DNA from: Streptomyces lydicus
GTDB lineage: Bacteria; Actinomycetota; Actinomycetes; Streptomycetales; Streptomycetaceae
NCBI RefSeq assembly: GCF_004125265.1
Contig: NZ_RDTE01000001.1
Coordinates: 496,001 to 560,000 of the forward strand
Direction of reading: 5' to 3'
Length of the DNA stretch: 64,000 nt
Below are positions 9,799 through 18,072 of the stretch, in pieces. Made by a program: the position numbers and the translations under genes. Position 1 is the first letter of the stretch. Each line of letters starts with the position of its first letter. The notes under the pieces are model-generated. The model did no database searches and was not told where the DNA came from. It saw nothing but the letters and a program-made list of their open reading frames with translations.

Positions 9799-9827
9799 CG
9801 CAGCGCCGGCCCCGATCCGGCGCTGCG
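9799..9827 (+). terminator. hairpin terminator
   Basis: Perfect 11-bp stem CGCAGCGCCGG with a seven-base loop, five bases after a stop codon. Confidence 0.6.
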
Positions 9828-9936
9828 GACACCGGCCCGGGGGTGGGTGGGTCCCCCTCCCCGAGCCGCCGGGGCCGCCGCGCACCTGTCCCCGGCCCCA
9901 GAGCCCCGTCCCCACACAAACTTCGAGGACTACGCC

Positions 9937-10257
9937 ATGACCGCCACGCTCCGCGCCTAAGGACCCGCAAGGCTGCTCGTCCCACTACCCGCCACCGCTC
10001 CCGCCTCGCCCGCTCGCGCTGTCCGGGCCGCACCGTGGCTCAAGACGCCCGTGACGCCTTGGAGCGGCGGCACAGCATGCAGCAGGCCACCATCCGGCAC
10101 GGGGCATGGCGGTTGCGACTGCATGACGCTCTCCGGGACGTACGGCGGGCGCCGTCCCGATCCCGAATCTCGACTGCTCGACTCTGCTCCGCGAGGAACA
10201 CACCGGCTCCCCCCCCGGCGCTGAGGGCTGCCCTCCTGTCCTCCGGGAGTTTCACAC
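9937..10257 (+). pseudogene. broken small basic gene next to the insertion sequence
   Basis: An ATG at 9937 opens MTATLRA and stops, but the next frame continues LRTRKAARPTTRHRSRLARS, which reads like the body of a small Arg-rich protein. One frameshift explains this. The frame then runs toward the IS701-like element at 10258, which may have removed the original end. Confidence 0.35.
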
Positions 10258-10375
10258 CTAGTACTCCAGCAGCGGTTCGCTATCGGGCCTGGTCAGAGGC
10301 ATCGTCGGGAGTGTAGTTGGCTGCTGGCATGCCCGGGGCGGTCTTGCCGGACCGCCCCTCCAACGAATGACATCG
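10258..10375 (+). repeat. left 118-base terminal inverted repeat of IS
   Basis: Identical, in inverted orientation, to 11708-11825 over 118 bases including the outer CTAG. It contains an internal hairpin (GGGGCGGTC, loop, GGACCGCCCC). Confidence 0.9.
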
Positions 10376-11821
10376 AGAACTGTCTGCGCGGTGATGAGGG
10401 CAGCCTCCTCGCGTGATCGATGACCTTGCCAACTCGACCTGGGACCGTGAACTCGACGACGTCTTCCTGCGCATCGGCCACCGTTTCGGCCGCGCCGACC
10501 TGCGACGCCGTATGCGTGACTACGTCCGCGCCCTGCTCGGCCCGGTCGGCCGCAAAAACGGCTGGCAACTGGCCGAACACGCAGGCCACCGCACCCCCGA
10601 CGGCCTGCAACGACTACTGAACGCAGCCACCTGGAACGCCGACGATGTCCGCGACGACCTGCAGACATACGTGGCCGACAAGCTCGGCGAGGCCGACGGA
10701 GTCCTCATCCTCGACGACACCGGCTTCATCAAGAAGGGCACCACCTCCGCAGGGGTGCAGCGCCAGTACTCCGGCACCGCCGGCCGCACCGAGAACTGTC
10801 AGATCGGCGTCTTCGCCGCCTACGCCACCACCCGCGCACGCGCCCTGGTGGACCGCGAGCTGTATCTGCCCAAGTCCTGGACGGACGACCGCGAGCGCTG
10901 CCGCGCCGCCAAGATTCCTGATGAGAGGGGCTTCGCCACCAAACCAGAGCTGGCCAGGACAGTGGTGCTGCGCGCACTCGCTTCCCCGCTGCCGATCGCC
11001 TGGGTGACCGCGGATGCCGCCTACGGCCAGGAGTGGCGCTTTCGCCGGATGCTGGAAGAAGCCGCAGTCGGCTACGTGCTCGCCGTCCCCAAGTCCCAGC
11101 CGGTGCCCCGCTTCGGCCGGATCGACTATCTCTTCAGCCAGGCGCCGGATGAGGCATGGGAGCAACGTTCGTGCGGCGACGGCGCCAAGGGCCCGCGCGT
11201 CTATGACTGGGCGGCCGTCCAGCTCCCGGTGATTGAGGACTTCGACGGTGAGCGGCCCACCCATCACCGCTGGGCGCTGGCCCGGCGCAGTATCAACAGA
11301 CCCGATCAGGTCGCCTACTTCCTCGCATACGCGCCGGTGGGCACCAGCGTCGACCGGCTCGTGAGCGTTGCCGGGCGCCGGTGGGCGATCGAGGAATGCT
11401 TCCAGGCCGCGAAGAACGAGTGCGGCCTGGACCAGTACGAAGTCCGCCGCTACGTCGGCTGGATGAGGCACATCACCCTGGCCATGCTCGCGCATGCCTT
11501 TCTCGCGGCCACGGCGGCAGGGGCGGCGACAAAGGGGGATGCAGAAACGGTTCCACCCTGGTTCCGCTCACCGTGGCAGAAGTCCGCCGGCTCCTGGCAA
11601 CTGGTCCCGCACACCGGCCCCGCACGCCACTTCACATCCATGCGCTGAGATGGTCGCGATGGCGGCGAAGGCGTCAGGCCGTGGCCAGGCATTGTCACTA
11701 CCGACGACGATGTCATTCGTTGGAGGGGCGGTCCGGCAAGACCGCCCCGGGCATGCCAGCAGCCAACTACACTCCCGACGATGCCTCTGACCAGGCCCGA
11801 TAGCGAACCGCTGCTGGAGTA
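10262..11821 (+). mobile_element. IS701-like insertion sequence
   Basis: 1560-base element carrying one DDE transposase between 118-base perfect inverted repeats (ends TACTCCAGC...GCTGGAGTA). CTAG stands at both borders (10258-10261, 11822-11825); the IS701 family is known to duplicate a YTAR target, so CTAG can be read as the target duplication. The two ends are identical, pointing to a recent or still active element, although the transposase frame is shifted near its end. Confidence 0.85.
10413..11648 (+). CDS. IS701-family DDE transposase, C-terminus shifted
   Basis: 411 residues from a GTG start; an in-frame stop just upstream excludes a longer protein. The RNase-H-like catalytic acids are visible: LILDDTGF near residue 92, WVTADAAYG near 202, and WAIEECFQAAKNECG near 330. 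The usual family tail (LVPLTVAEVRRLL, then ALRWSRWRRR) is present but in the frame one base back, from about 11550 to 11803. Either a one-base indel has replaced the normal C-terminus, or a -1 frameshift at GAAAC makes the full protein. The catalytic core is intact either way. Confidence 0.85.
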   Translation: MIDDLANSTWDRELDDVFLRIGHRFGRADLRRRMRDYVRALLGPVGRKNGWQLAEHAGHRTPDGLQRLLNAATWNADDVRDDLQTYVADKLGEADGVLILDDTGFIKKGTTSAGVQRQYSGTAGRTENCQIGVFAAYATTRARALVDRELYLPKSWTDDRERCRAAKIPDERGFATKPELARTVVLRALASPLPIAWVTADAAYGQEWRFRRMLEEAAVGYVLAVPKSQPVPRFGRIDYLFSQAPDEAWEQRSCGDGAKGPRVYDWAAVQLPVIEDFDGERPTHHRWALARRSINRPDQVAYFLAYAPVGTSVDRLVSVAGRRWAIEECFQAAKNECGLDQYEVRRYVGWMRHITLAMLAHAFLAATAAGAATKGDAETVPPWFRSPWQKSAGSWQLVPHTGPARHFTSMR

Positions 11822-11825
11822 CTAG
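11708..11825 (-). repeat. right 118-base terminal inverted repeat of IS
   Basis: Exact inverted copy of 10258-10375, ending in CTAG at 11822-11825. Confidence 0.9.
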
Positions 11826-12179
11826 CCGCGCCCTATTCCACGGTCCAGCGGCGCGGAGGGAGCGGTGACACCTCACCCCACCCCTTCGGGCCGCCCCAGC
11901 CCGGCAGCGCCCGGCACGGCAGACTCACACTGCCCAGCAGGCTTCATGAAGGTGACACCCAGCGGGCTATGCCCTCGATTCCTGCACGTCCTGGACGGGC
12001 TGCGGGCAACCGTAACCCAATGCAAAATTCGGCACACCTCGACTTCGTGACCACCGCGACCACCGCGTTCGAATTCGAAGAGGGAGGCTCGGACGCCCGC
12101 CCCTGAATGTCCCACGCACAGGCCCCGACCTCCGGCATCCGACCGGGATCGGGGCCGCCGCACGTCCGGTCGCCGGGCC

Positions 12180-12210
12180 TTGCGCGGCTTGACTCCGCCC
12201 GGGGCAGTGT
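12180..12210 (+). promoter_or_regulatory. TTGC-N19 box 7, upstream of 12427
   Basis: TTGCGC, 19 bases containing CTTGAC, CAGTGT; 217 bases before the ATG at 12427. The rest of 11826-12426 holds no convincing gene. Confidence 0.45.
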
Positions 12211-12426
12211 CGGTCTGGCCGGAAGGACGCTCCCGCAGATCCTCACCTTTCGGTCGAGTCCCGGTTGCCGGGCTGCCCAGAGGGCGGCCCGTCCCTGTGC
12301 CTGGAGCGTCCCCGGCGTCGGCGCAAGGCGCCGCACCCGTCCCCCTGGAGGCATGTTCCGCCGGACCCGGGCGGCCGGAGCGGTCACCGGACAGAAACAG
12401 CGAACACCAACAGAAAGGGGAGGCAA

Positions 12427-12873
12427 ATGGCCACCAACCAGCGCCGCGCATTCGCTGCCGAGATCGCCAGCCTTGCCAGAAAGTACAAAGGTTTCGGCAG
12501 GGTCGAGGCCATCACGAAGACCGGGCACACAGTCCTCCTCAGCGACATGTCGAGTGAGAAAGTTGGCGCCATCGTCATCACAGACCCGGACGGCTATGAG
12601 GTCCGCCGCGCCGACGGCTGGAAGGCCGGTAGGACTGCCGAGATCGCCGAGTTCCTGTGGGATGAGCTGGAGAAGCGTAAGGCCAGGGCAGCCGAGCGCG
12701 AGCGCCTCGCGGGCCTCAAGTCCGTCAACATCACCTCGACGGACGCCATCGGAGGGGCGGCCGGCAACAAGGAGACCGGCAGGTACTACCTCACCCACGA
12801 GCAGCTAACCCATCTGCTCGCGCTGGCCGAGCAGATGGCCTCCGCGAACGCGGCCGTCACTGCGACCGAGTGA
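12427..12873 (+). CDS. hypothetical protein
   Basis: 148 residues with GGGGAGG five bases before the ATG. The N-terminal 50 residues are basic and beta-prone (KYKGFGRVEAITKTGHTVLL); a charged helix follows (ELEKRKARAAERERLAGL, about residues 78-95), and a C-terminal helix reads THEQLTHLLALAEQMASAN. Less GC-rich codons than most neighbours. No domain recognised. Confidence 0.75.
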   Translation: MATNQRRAFAAEIASLARKYKGFGRVEAITKTGHTVLLSDMSSEKVGAIVITDPDGYEVRRADGWKAGRTAEIAEFLWDELEKRKARAAERERLAGLKSVNITSTDAIGGAAGNKETGRYYLTHEQLTHLLALAEQMASANAAVTATE

Positions 12874-12911
12874 GGACAGGCTGCTCCCCGCGCCCGCCCT
12901 GCTCGCGCCCT

Positions 12912-12937
12912 CCCGGCACCGCGCTCGCGGTGCCGGG
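12912..12937 (+). terminator. hairpin terminator
   Basis: Perfect 11-bp stem CCCGGCACCGC with loop GCTC, 39 bases after the preceding stop. Confidence 0.7.
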
Positions 12938-13074
12938 GGTGCCGGGGCCACCCCCACGCCGCGCCCGCGAAGGGCCTCCGACGCCTGGTGCGCCAGCGCG
13001 CGGGTGTACATCGGCCGCCACCCCGGCGTGACCCGGCCCGGCCGCTCCCCGACCAGCCGGGCCCGTTCCGGGAG

Positions 13075-13105
13075 TTGTGGGGCTAATCCGCCTGCGGGCC
13101 AGAGT
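13075..13105 (+). promoter_or_regulatory. TTGC-N19 box 8, upstream of 13303
   Basis: TTGTGG, 19 bases containing CTAATCC, CAGAGT; 198 bases before the ATG at 13303, with both leader hairpins in between. Confidence 0.4.
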
Positions 13106-13126
13106 CGGGCGCAGCCGGTCACGTCC

Positions 13127-13212
13127 CGCACAGAAGCCCCCTCTCGTGCGCTGTGAGCGACCGACCCGGCCAGCCGCGCGGCGAAGCGGGCCCCTCCCGC
13201 CCCGCGCGGCCC
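13127..13212 (+). promoter_or_regulatory. leader hairpins H1 and H2
   Basis: H1 is CGCAC...GTGCG around a C-rich loop (CCCCCTCTC); H2 is GCCGCGCG pairing with CGCGCGGC about 20 bases later around another C-rich loop. Both lie in the leader of the 13303 gene. Confidence 0.35.
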
Positions 13213-13302
13213 GGCGGTCTGCCCGGCCCACAGAGGCGCCGCAGGCGCCGAGACGACCGCCCGCCGGCACCCGCACCCCGCCCAGGAAGGATGCCCACCG
13301 CC

Positions 13303-13836
13303 ATGAACACCACCCCCGATGCCGTCCCGACCGATGAGCCGCGCCACACGTACTGGGCCGACGGCACCCCCCTGTCCATCCAGCTCTTCACCGTGGAGGA
13401 CAGCGGGTACGGGCCGTACATCGGACTCCCGCTACACGACTTCTGGACGCCGAACAGCGCGCACCTGTTCACCCGCGCCACAGCAGAGCAGATCGTGAAG
13501 GATCTGCACCGCGACGAGTGCGGGATGACAGCCGCGTTCGCCGACGACGACGCGCTCACGTTCACGTGGACAGCCGAGCACGAGGAGGGGAAGGACGGTA
13601 CTCGCACCGTCCGGCCGGACGAACACGGCCGATACGAGATCGGGGGCCTGTGGCCCTGGGATGAGTGGGGCGCCCACGTGCCGCACACTGCCGGACAGGC
13701 CGCCTTTGCCCTGGGCGCCGCCGAGTACCGATGGACGGCCGAGCAGTGCACGAAGCACCCGGACGGGCTTGACCACCTCTACGCACGGGGCCGCGAGGAA
13801 GCACACGCCGTTTCGCTGCACCGCAACGAACCCTGA
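13303..13836 (+). CDS. hypothetical protein
   Basis: 177 residues from the ATG at 13303; an ATG at 13291 directly abuts the AGGAAGG site and is less likely. Aromatic-rich (HTYWADGTPLSIQLFTVEDS; DFWTPNSAHLFTRATAEQIV) with a conserved-looking GRYEIGGLWPWDEWG near residue 105. The nearby terminator at 13855 supports the end. No domain recognised. Confidence 0.75.
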   Translation: MNTTPDAVPTDEPRHTYWADGTPLSIQLFTVEDSGYGPYIGLPLHDFWTPNSAHLFTRATAEQIVKDLHRDECGMTAAFADDDALTFTWTAEHEEGKDGTRTVRPDEHGRYEIGGLWPWDEWGAHVPHTAGQAAFALGAAEYRWTAEQCTKHPDGLDHLYARGREEAHAVSLHRNEP

Positions 13837-13854
13837 CCCCTTCGCTCCCGCTTC

Positions 13855-13885
13855 GGCCCCGGCACCGCACTCGCGGGCCGGGGCC
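13855..13885 (+). terminator. hairpin terminator
   Basis: Nine-bp stem GGCCCCGGC with a 13-base loop, 18 bases after the stop at 13836. Confidence 0.55.
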
Positions 13886-14002
13886 GTCTCATGCCCACCC
13901 TCGGAGCGCCACGCCGACCACGCGACGTACGTCGGCCACTGAGCGGGGTCCCGCTGCCGCGCGCCTCCCTGGCCTCCGGGCCGAGCTGGCGCTACCTGGA
14001 GC

Positions 14003-14033
14003 TTGCAGGGCTAACCCGGCCACCAACGACAGT
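14003..14033 (+). promoter_or_regulatory. TTGC-N19 box 9, upstream of 14174
   Basis: TTGCAG, 19 bases containing CTAACCC, GACAGT; 141 bases before a GTG at 14174. Confidence 0.4.
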
Positions 14034-14173
14034 CCCATCAACCGGAAACGCCCACCATGCCCCTTCGTGCTCTGTGGGCTACCGGCCCGGCCGGGCCGCG
14101 CGATGGACGCGGCTCCCTTCCCATCCCACGCGGCCCGGACGCACCCGTCGCCCACCACACCAGGAGTCCGGCT

Positions 14174-14824
14174 GTGACCACACCTCGCCCGCGCCCCACG
14201 ACCGTCACCATCCGCATCGAGGACACCCCGGTGCCGAGACCGCGTCCACCAGCCTTGTGCCCGACGCCCGTTACTACGACGGCGACAGCTACAACGCGCC
14301 CAAGCAGACGCACACCTTCCCGTGCGAGCACCTCACGACCCACCTCCGTCCCGGCGCCGGCCCGGGAGCCTTCGGCTTCCTGCACAACAACGCCCCCAAC
14401 TCCGATTAGTTCTCCTCCGCCCCGGGCGAGGACGACTTCGCCCGGTCGCCCCGCATTCCCGACGCCCCCACCGCCAAGGCCGGCGACGTCACGCCGACCG
14501 GCCCCGCCGCCCTGACCTCGGTCCGGAGACCTACGTGGAGGTCGAAGCAGGGGGTACACCGTGTGGATCAACTCCTGTGATCGGTACGCGCTGGTCTACG
14601 AATACGGAGCGGAGAACGCCACTCCGACCCGGGCGAAGGCATCTCCGGCCTAGCACAGTGCAGTGGCGTTGGCAACGACCACCGCGCTGGCCAACTGGCC
14701 CGGAGCGGACCTGGATTCGGCAGAAAGGAAACCAGCACCAGGGAAGACACCGCCGACGCCGACCAGCCCGAACCGCGAGCCCACTGCACACGACATCAAC
14801 CACCTTTGGGCCCAATCCAAGTAA
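14174..14824 (+). pseudogene. degenerate cassette gene
   Basis: A GTG opens TTPRPRPTTVTIRIEDTPVP, after which the message moves to another frame (AETASTSLVPDARYYDGDSY, HTFPCEHLTTHLRPG) and hits a stop at 14409. Further pieces (SSAPGEDDFARSP; GPETYVEVEAGG; YTVWINSCDRYALVYEYGAE; DINHLWAQSK) follow in shifting frames to 14824. Several frameshifts and at least two stops. The original was probably one protein of about 200 residues. Confidence 0.6.
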
Positions 14825-14834
14825 AGGACATACG

Positions 14835-15242
14835 ATGGACTTCCAGATTCGCACCGGCACCCAGACCATCACGGTCACGGTCACCGACCCGGACGAACCC
14901 GCCCCGATCCAGATTGACTGCGACGGTCGCGCGCTGGCCGGACTCGACCTCCGCACCGACGGCACCCTCACTCTTGGCCACTGGCCCGACAGCGAGCAGT
15001 GGGAGACGGCCCCCGCCCGCCAACAGATCGCCGCCCGCCTCTTCGAGTTCATCATGGGCCAAGCCCAGCGTGCCCACGGCGCCCCCCCCCACGACGTCGC
15101 GGACCCTGAGGCGGCCGACCGACTCGCCACGAGCGACGGCCCGTTCTGGCCCGAGGACAACCAGGCCATCGTGACCGCCCTCCGCTACCTGGACCCCGCC
15201 CGCTTCGGCCCCCTCGTCTCAGCCAGCCCCGAGCCGCTCTAG
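14835..15242 (+). CDS. hypothetical protein
   Basis: 135 residues starting MDFQIRTGTQ with AAAGGA about seven bases upstream. A beta-rich N-terminal half (TITVTVTDPDEPAPIQIDCD, GTLTLGHWPDSEQW) is followed by a helix (ARQQIAARLFEFIMGQAQRA) and a short C-terminal domain. No TTGC box of its own; it may share a transcript with the decayed gene just upstream. No family recognised. Confidence 0.7.
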   Translation: MDFQIRTGTQTITVTVTDPDEPAPIQIDCDGRALAGLDLRTDGTLTLGHWPDSEQWETAPARQQIAARLFEFIMGQAQRAHGAPPHDVADPEAADRLATSDGPFWPEDNQAIVTALRYLDPARFGPLVSASPEPL

Positions 15243-15407
15243 TTAGCCAGCATCGAGTTGCGCCGCCAGATTGCCGACACCGACAGAGGGAAGCCGTCCA
15301 CGCCGACGCCACGAGGCACGAGTACTCCGAAGCAGCTCGCTCTCCCAAGCCCGGCCCGCACACCGTCCGCCGCCTGAACAAGGCGACCCTGTCTGTCTCC
15401 TGTTCAC

Positions 15408-15445
15408 AGGACAGCCCGCCCCGCTGAACAGGGGCGGGCTGTCCT
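15408..15445 (+). terminator. strong hairpin terminator
   Basis: Perfect 15-bp stem AGGACAGCCCGCCCC with an eight-base loop, 165 bases after the stop of the 14835 gene. The longest simple terminator stem in the first third of the window. Confidence 0.7.
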
Positions 15446-15553
15446 CTCGTTGCCACGCCGCGTCGGGCCGAGCCCGTTGTCGGGCTGCTCGCGCCGCCGC
15501 CCCTCCGACTTCGACCCCCGGCGGCGCCCTCGGCGAATCCGACGGACGGCCCC

Positions 15554-15963
15554 GTCCACGATTGGTTCGGCCTCTCCTACAGCAACTTCCTCGTGTTGCA
15601 CCGCGCGTTGATGCAGTCCATGCCCACCTCTTGGCAGAACGCATGGTCGCCTGCCTCGCCGAGTTCCACCACGCATTCGTGCACCTCGACCATCCCGAAG
15701 CGTTCGCGGTCCAGGCGGCCACCGAGCACCAGGTCCTCGACCTCACGCACGCCCAGCAGAAGCAGCTCGGCATCACCGAGGACTGGTTCCACGGTGCGCT
15801 TCCCCCCGAGCGCCTGGCCGGTGACGAACTGCGCGAATGGGAAGCCAAGCACGAAGATCCGACCGGACCCGTGTACCACCAAGACGGCTGCGAACTAGGA
15901 CACTATCTGCATCTGTCAAGTTCCACGGCTGGTCACAGAGTTGGAGTCAGGCAAGGCATGTAA
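15554..15963 (+). pseudogene. frameshifted phage-type conserved hypothetical protein
   Basis: HDWFGLSYSNFLVLHRALMQ then SMPTSWQ lies in one frame and RMVACLAEFHHAFVHLDHPE, GITEDWFHGALPPE and WEAKHEDPTGPVYH in the next. A one-base change near 15640 joins them into one protein of a type I recall from actinobacterial phages and plasmids (DWFGL-YSN-LVL-R--LQSMP--WQ); that family assignment is from memory. No good start precedes it, so it may also be truncated at the front. Confidence 0.6.
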
Positions 15964-16066
15964 GGCACGTTGCTCGCCAATGCAGCGGCTCCGCCGCCCA
16001 CGGCGCTGGGTCATCGGTCAGGTAGACGGCAGCCGTGATGGGCTCGTTGGGGGGGGGAGCGGCAGG

Positions 16067-16942
16067 TCAGGGCGGGGCATCGGGGCAGGTCTCCGTCCGG
16101 TGGTTGGCAAGCTGTTGGAGGCGGCGCAGCAGGAGGTGGCAGTTGGCAACGGCTTCGTAGTGGCCGCCGAGCTTGACGTGGCGGTAGGCGTGGTACCGGG
16201 TGGACCACAGGCCGGTCCAGGTGGAGATGGGCGGTATGGCATCGTGCCAGTGGCTGCTGTTCAGCCATGCCCTGACACGGACAGGGTCGCTGAGGCGGCG
16301 GTGCAGCTCGCGGACGATGACGGCGTGGTCGAAGGTGCTGTAGGCGACGAGGTGGCACCCGTGGAAGAGCTCGGCAAGCACGGGCAGCAGGTCGTTGAAG
16401 GTGGCGGCGTTACAGGTGCTTTCCTCGGTGAGGCCGTGCAGCGCGCTGGCTTCGGGTTCGAATCCGGCCTGCGGGTTCAGGAGTTCGTTCAGGATAAGCG
16501 TCCCGCTGCCATCGACCGCGGCAATCTGGGCGGCGAAGGGGTTGGTGAGCCCGGTGGTCTGGATGTCAATGATGAGCAGGGTCGGGTCGGCCAGCAGGCG
16601 GCGGGCCCACCATGTGGCGTGGGCTCGTTCGCGGGGCCAGGTGGGTGGACGGCGCAGGGTACGGACGGCGTCGGCGAATGAGGCGTGGCGTTCATCGGTG
16701 GCTTGTACGTGCCAGAGGCCGTCGGTGTCGCGGGCGTGGAGGGTGCCGAGGTAGTCCTCGGGCTGGCAGCTCCCTGGGGTGTAGAGGCACCAGGTGGGCC
16801 GGTCGGTGTCGCTTGGCCGGATGCATTCGACGGGGACGGTGTCGATGGTCGTGATGAAGATGTCGCTCCAGGTCTGTGGGTCGGAGTGGGACAGGTCGGT
16901 GCTGGGGGCCGACAGGCATGGCGGGGGGTGGCGGGGGTTCAT
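16067..16942 (-). CDS. DnaQ-like (DEDDh) exonuclease-fold protein, probably catalytically inactive
   Basis: 291 residues, last gene of the Wadjet operon; its ATG overlaps the jetD stop by four bases (ATGA). A 115-residue N-terminal region of unknown function precedes a DnaQ-type fold (about residues 118-280). Exo I reads LLIIDIQTTGL, with D126 but Gln128 where the family has Glu; the next strand reads AQIAAVD with Gln139 where Glu is usual. Exo II keeps the Asp (YSTFDHAV, D205). Exo III reads LGGHYEAVANC, with Tyr262 and Asn267 where I expect the general-base His and metal-binding Asp. A role in binding DNA ends or as a structural partner of the Jet complex is inference. Confidence 0.8.
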   Translation of the reverse strand: MNPRHPPPCLSAPSTDLSHSDPQTWSDIFITTIDTVPVECIRPSDTDRPTWCLYTPGSCQPEDYLGTLHARDTDGLWHVQATDERHASFADAVRTLRRPPTWPRERAHATWWARRLLADPTLLIIDIQTTGLTNPFAAQIAAVDGSGTLILNELLNPQAGFEPEASALHGLTEESTCNAATFNDLLPVLAELFHGCHLVAYSTFDHAVIVRELHRRLSDPVRVRAWLNSSHWHDAIPPISTWTGLWSTRYHAYRHVKLGGHYEAVANCHLLLRRLQQLANHRTETCPDAPP

Positions 16943-18072
16943 GTGCTGGGCCCTCTCGATGCCGATGCGGATCGAGGCGGGAGCTGCGAGATCACCGGCA
17001 TGATGGGCAGCGCCGTGTCGCGGATCTGGGGCAGCAGCGGCGCGTTTGGGGTGAGGAGGGAGCGGAGCTGGGGAAGCGGGAGGGCTTCGTGGCGCAGGAC
17101 CAAGCCATCGGTGAGCAACTGTGCGACTGGGGCGGCGAGGTGTGGCGGCAGCCAGGTGGCTGCGGCTTGCGCGTCGTCGGCGGGGATGGGTGGGTGAGAG
17201 CGCGGTGGGCGGGTGAGGAGGGCCCGGTAGAGGCCGGCGGCGGGCTGCAGCGGGGGAAGACCAACGGCGTGGGCGCGCTCACTGGCCTTCTGGGCGCAGC
17301 ACAGGCCCTTGAGGTCAAGGTCTGCGTAGAGCAGCAGGGTGTCTACGGGATGGTCGCGCTCGCGGAAGGAGGCCTGGGCGGTGGGCAGGGAGGCGATGAG
17401 GTGGTCGCCTTCTCCGAAGCCGAGCCAGCCGACCTGGCTGCGGTCGGGCCAGGTGCCGAGGATGTCGCGCAGACTGGTGAACGCGGCGGTGTTCTCGACG
17501 ATGAGCAGCCAGGGCGCCGGCCCGAGTTCATACATCGCCAGTGGGGCGGGGGTGGGCCGGGCTCGGAGGTGCAGGGTGAGGTCCAGCAGTCCCGTGGTGA
17601 CGAGGCGGTGGCGTTCGATGTTCTTGAGGCGTTTCTCGTCACCGTACAGCTCGTAGGAGCGGTCGGCCAACGGGATGATTTCGGCGTCCGGCTGGTCGCG
17701 CAGCAGCGCGTTGACGGGGCCGAGCAGGGCGTGGTCGCCTGCGGTCAGGCGCAGGGTGGTGGCGAAGCGTAGCTGTTCGACATAGGCGTGGGGGGCGGGC
17801 TCGTGGCGGGGTGGTCGGGCGGCAGGCGGGCGTTTGACCCATCGGGGCAGGGGTGGGTGGGCGCTGTGGTCCCAGCCGTCGATTCCCTTGGGCAGCGTGG
17901 CCAGCCCGCGGTGGGCTAAGGCGCGGGCGGCGTCGGCGAGGATGCGGCGGCGCCGGGGCGAGGCGGCCAGGCTGGAGTCGCCCGCATCGGCGGCGCCCGC
18001 CAGCGCGTCGAAGTCGACGCGCTGGCGGGTTTGTTGGGCGAGGACCGCGGCCATGTGATCGGTGGCGTTCAT
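16939..18072 (-). CDS. jetD: JetD-like nuclease subunit of a Wadjet system
   Basis: 377 residues. The C-terminal toprim-like domain shows the expected acids: a Glu in LLIVENTAAF (E193) and a DxD in LLLYADLDLKGL (D251, D253), preceded by the JetD-type RSYELYGDEK (138-147). In studied Wadjet systems JetD cuts DNA after the SMC motor has extruded a small circular plasmid. The N-terminal part (about 1-130) is presumably its winged-helix/arm region. It overlaps jetC by four bases upstream and the DnaQ-like gene by four bases downstream, so translation is coupled. Confidence 0.85.
   Translation of the reverse strand: MNATDHMAAVLAQQTRQRVDFDALAGAADAGDSSLAASPRRRRILADAARALAHRGLATLPKGIDGWDHSAHPPLPRWVKRPPAARPPRHEPAPHAYVEQLRFATTLRLTAGDHALLGPVNALLRDQPDAEIIPLADRSYELYGDEKRLKNIERHRLVTTGLLDLTLHLRARPTPAPLAMYELGPAPWLLIVENTAAFTSLRDILGTWPDRSQVGWLGFGEGDHLIASLPTAQASFRERDHPVDTLLLYADLDLKGLCCAQKASERAHAVGLPPLQPAAGLYRALLTRPPRSHPPIPADDAQAAATWLPPHLAAPVAQLLTDGLVLRHEALPLPQLRSLLTPNAPLLPQIRDTALPIMPVISQLPPRSASASRGPST

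Noticed and set aside
13127..13212. Leader hairpins read as intrinsic terminators
   Set aside because: They recur before genes and after a promoter-like box, lack U-runs, and conserve the loop rather than just stem strength.
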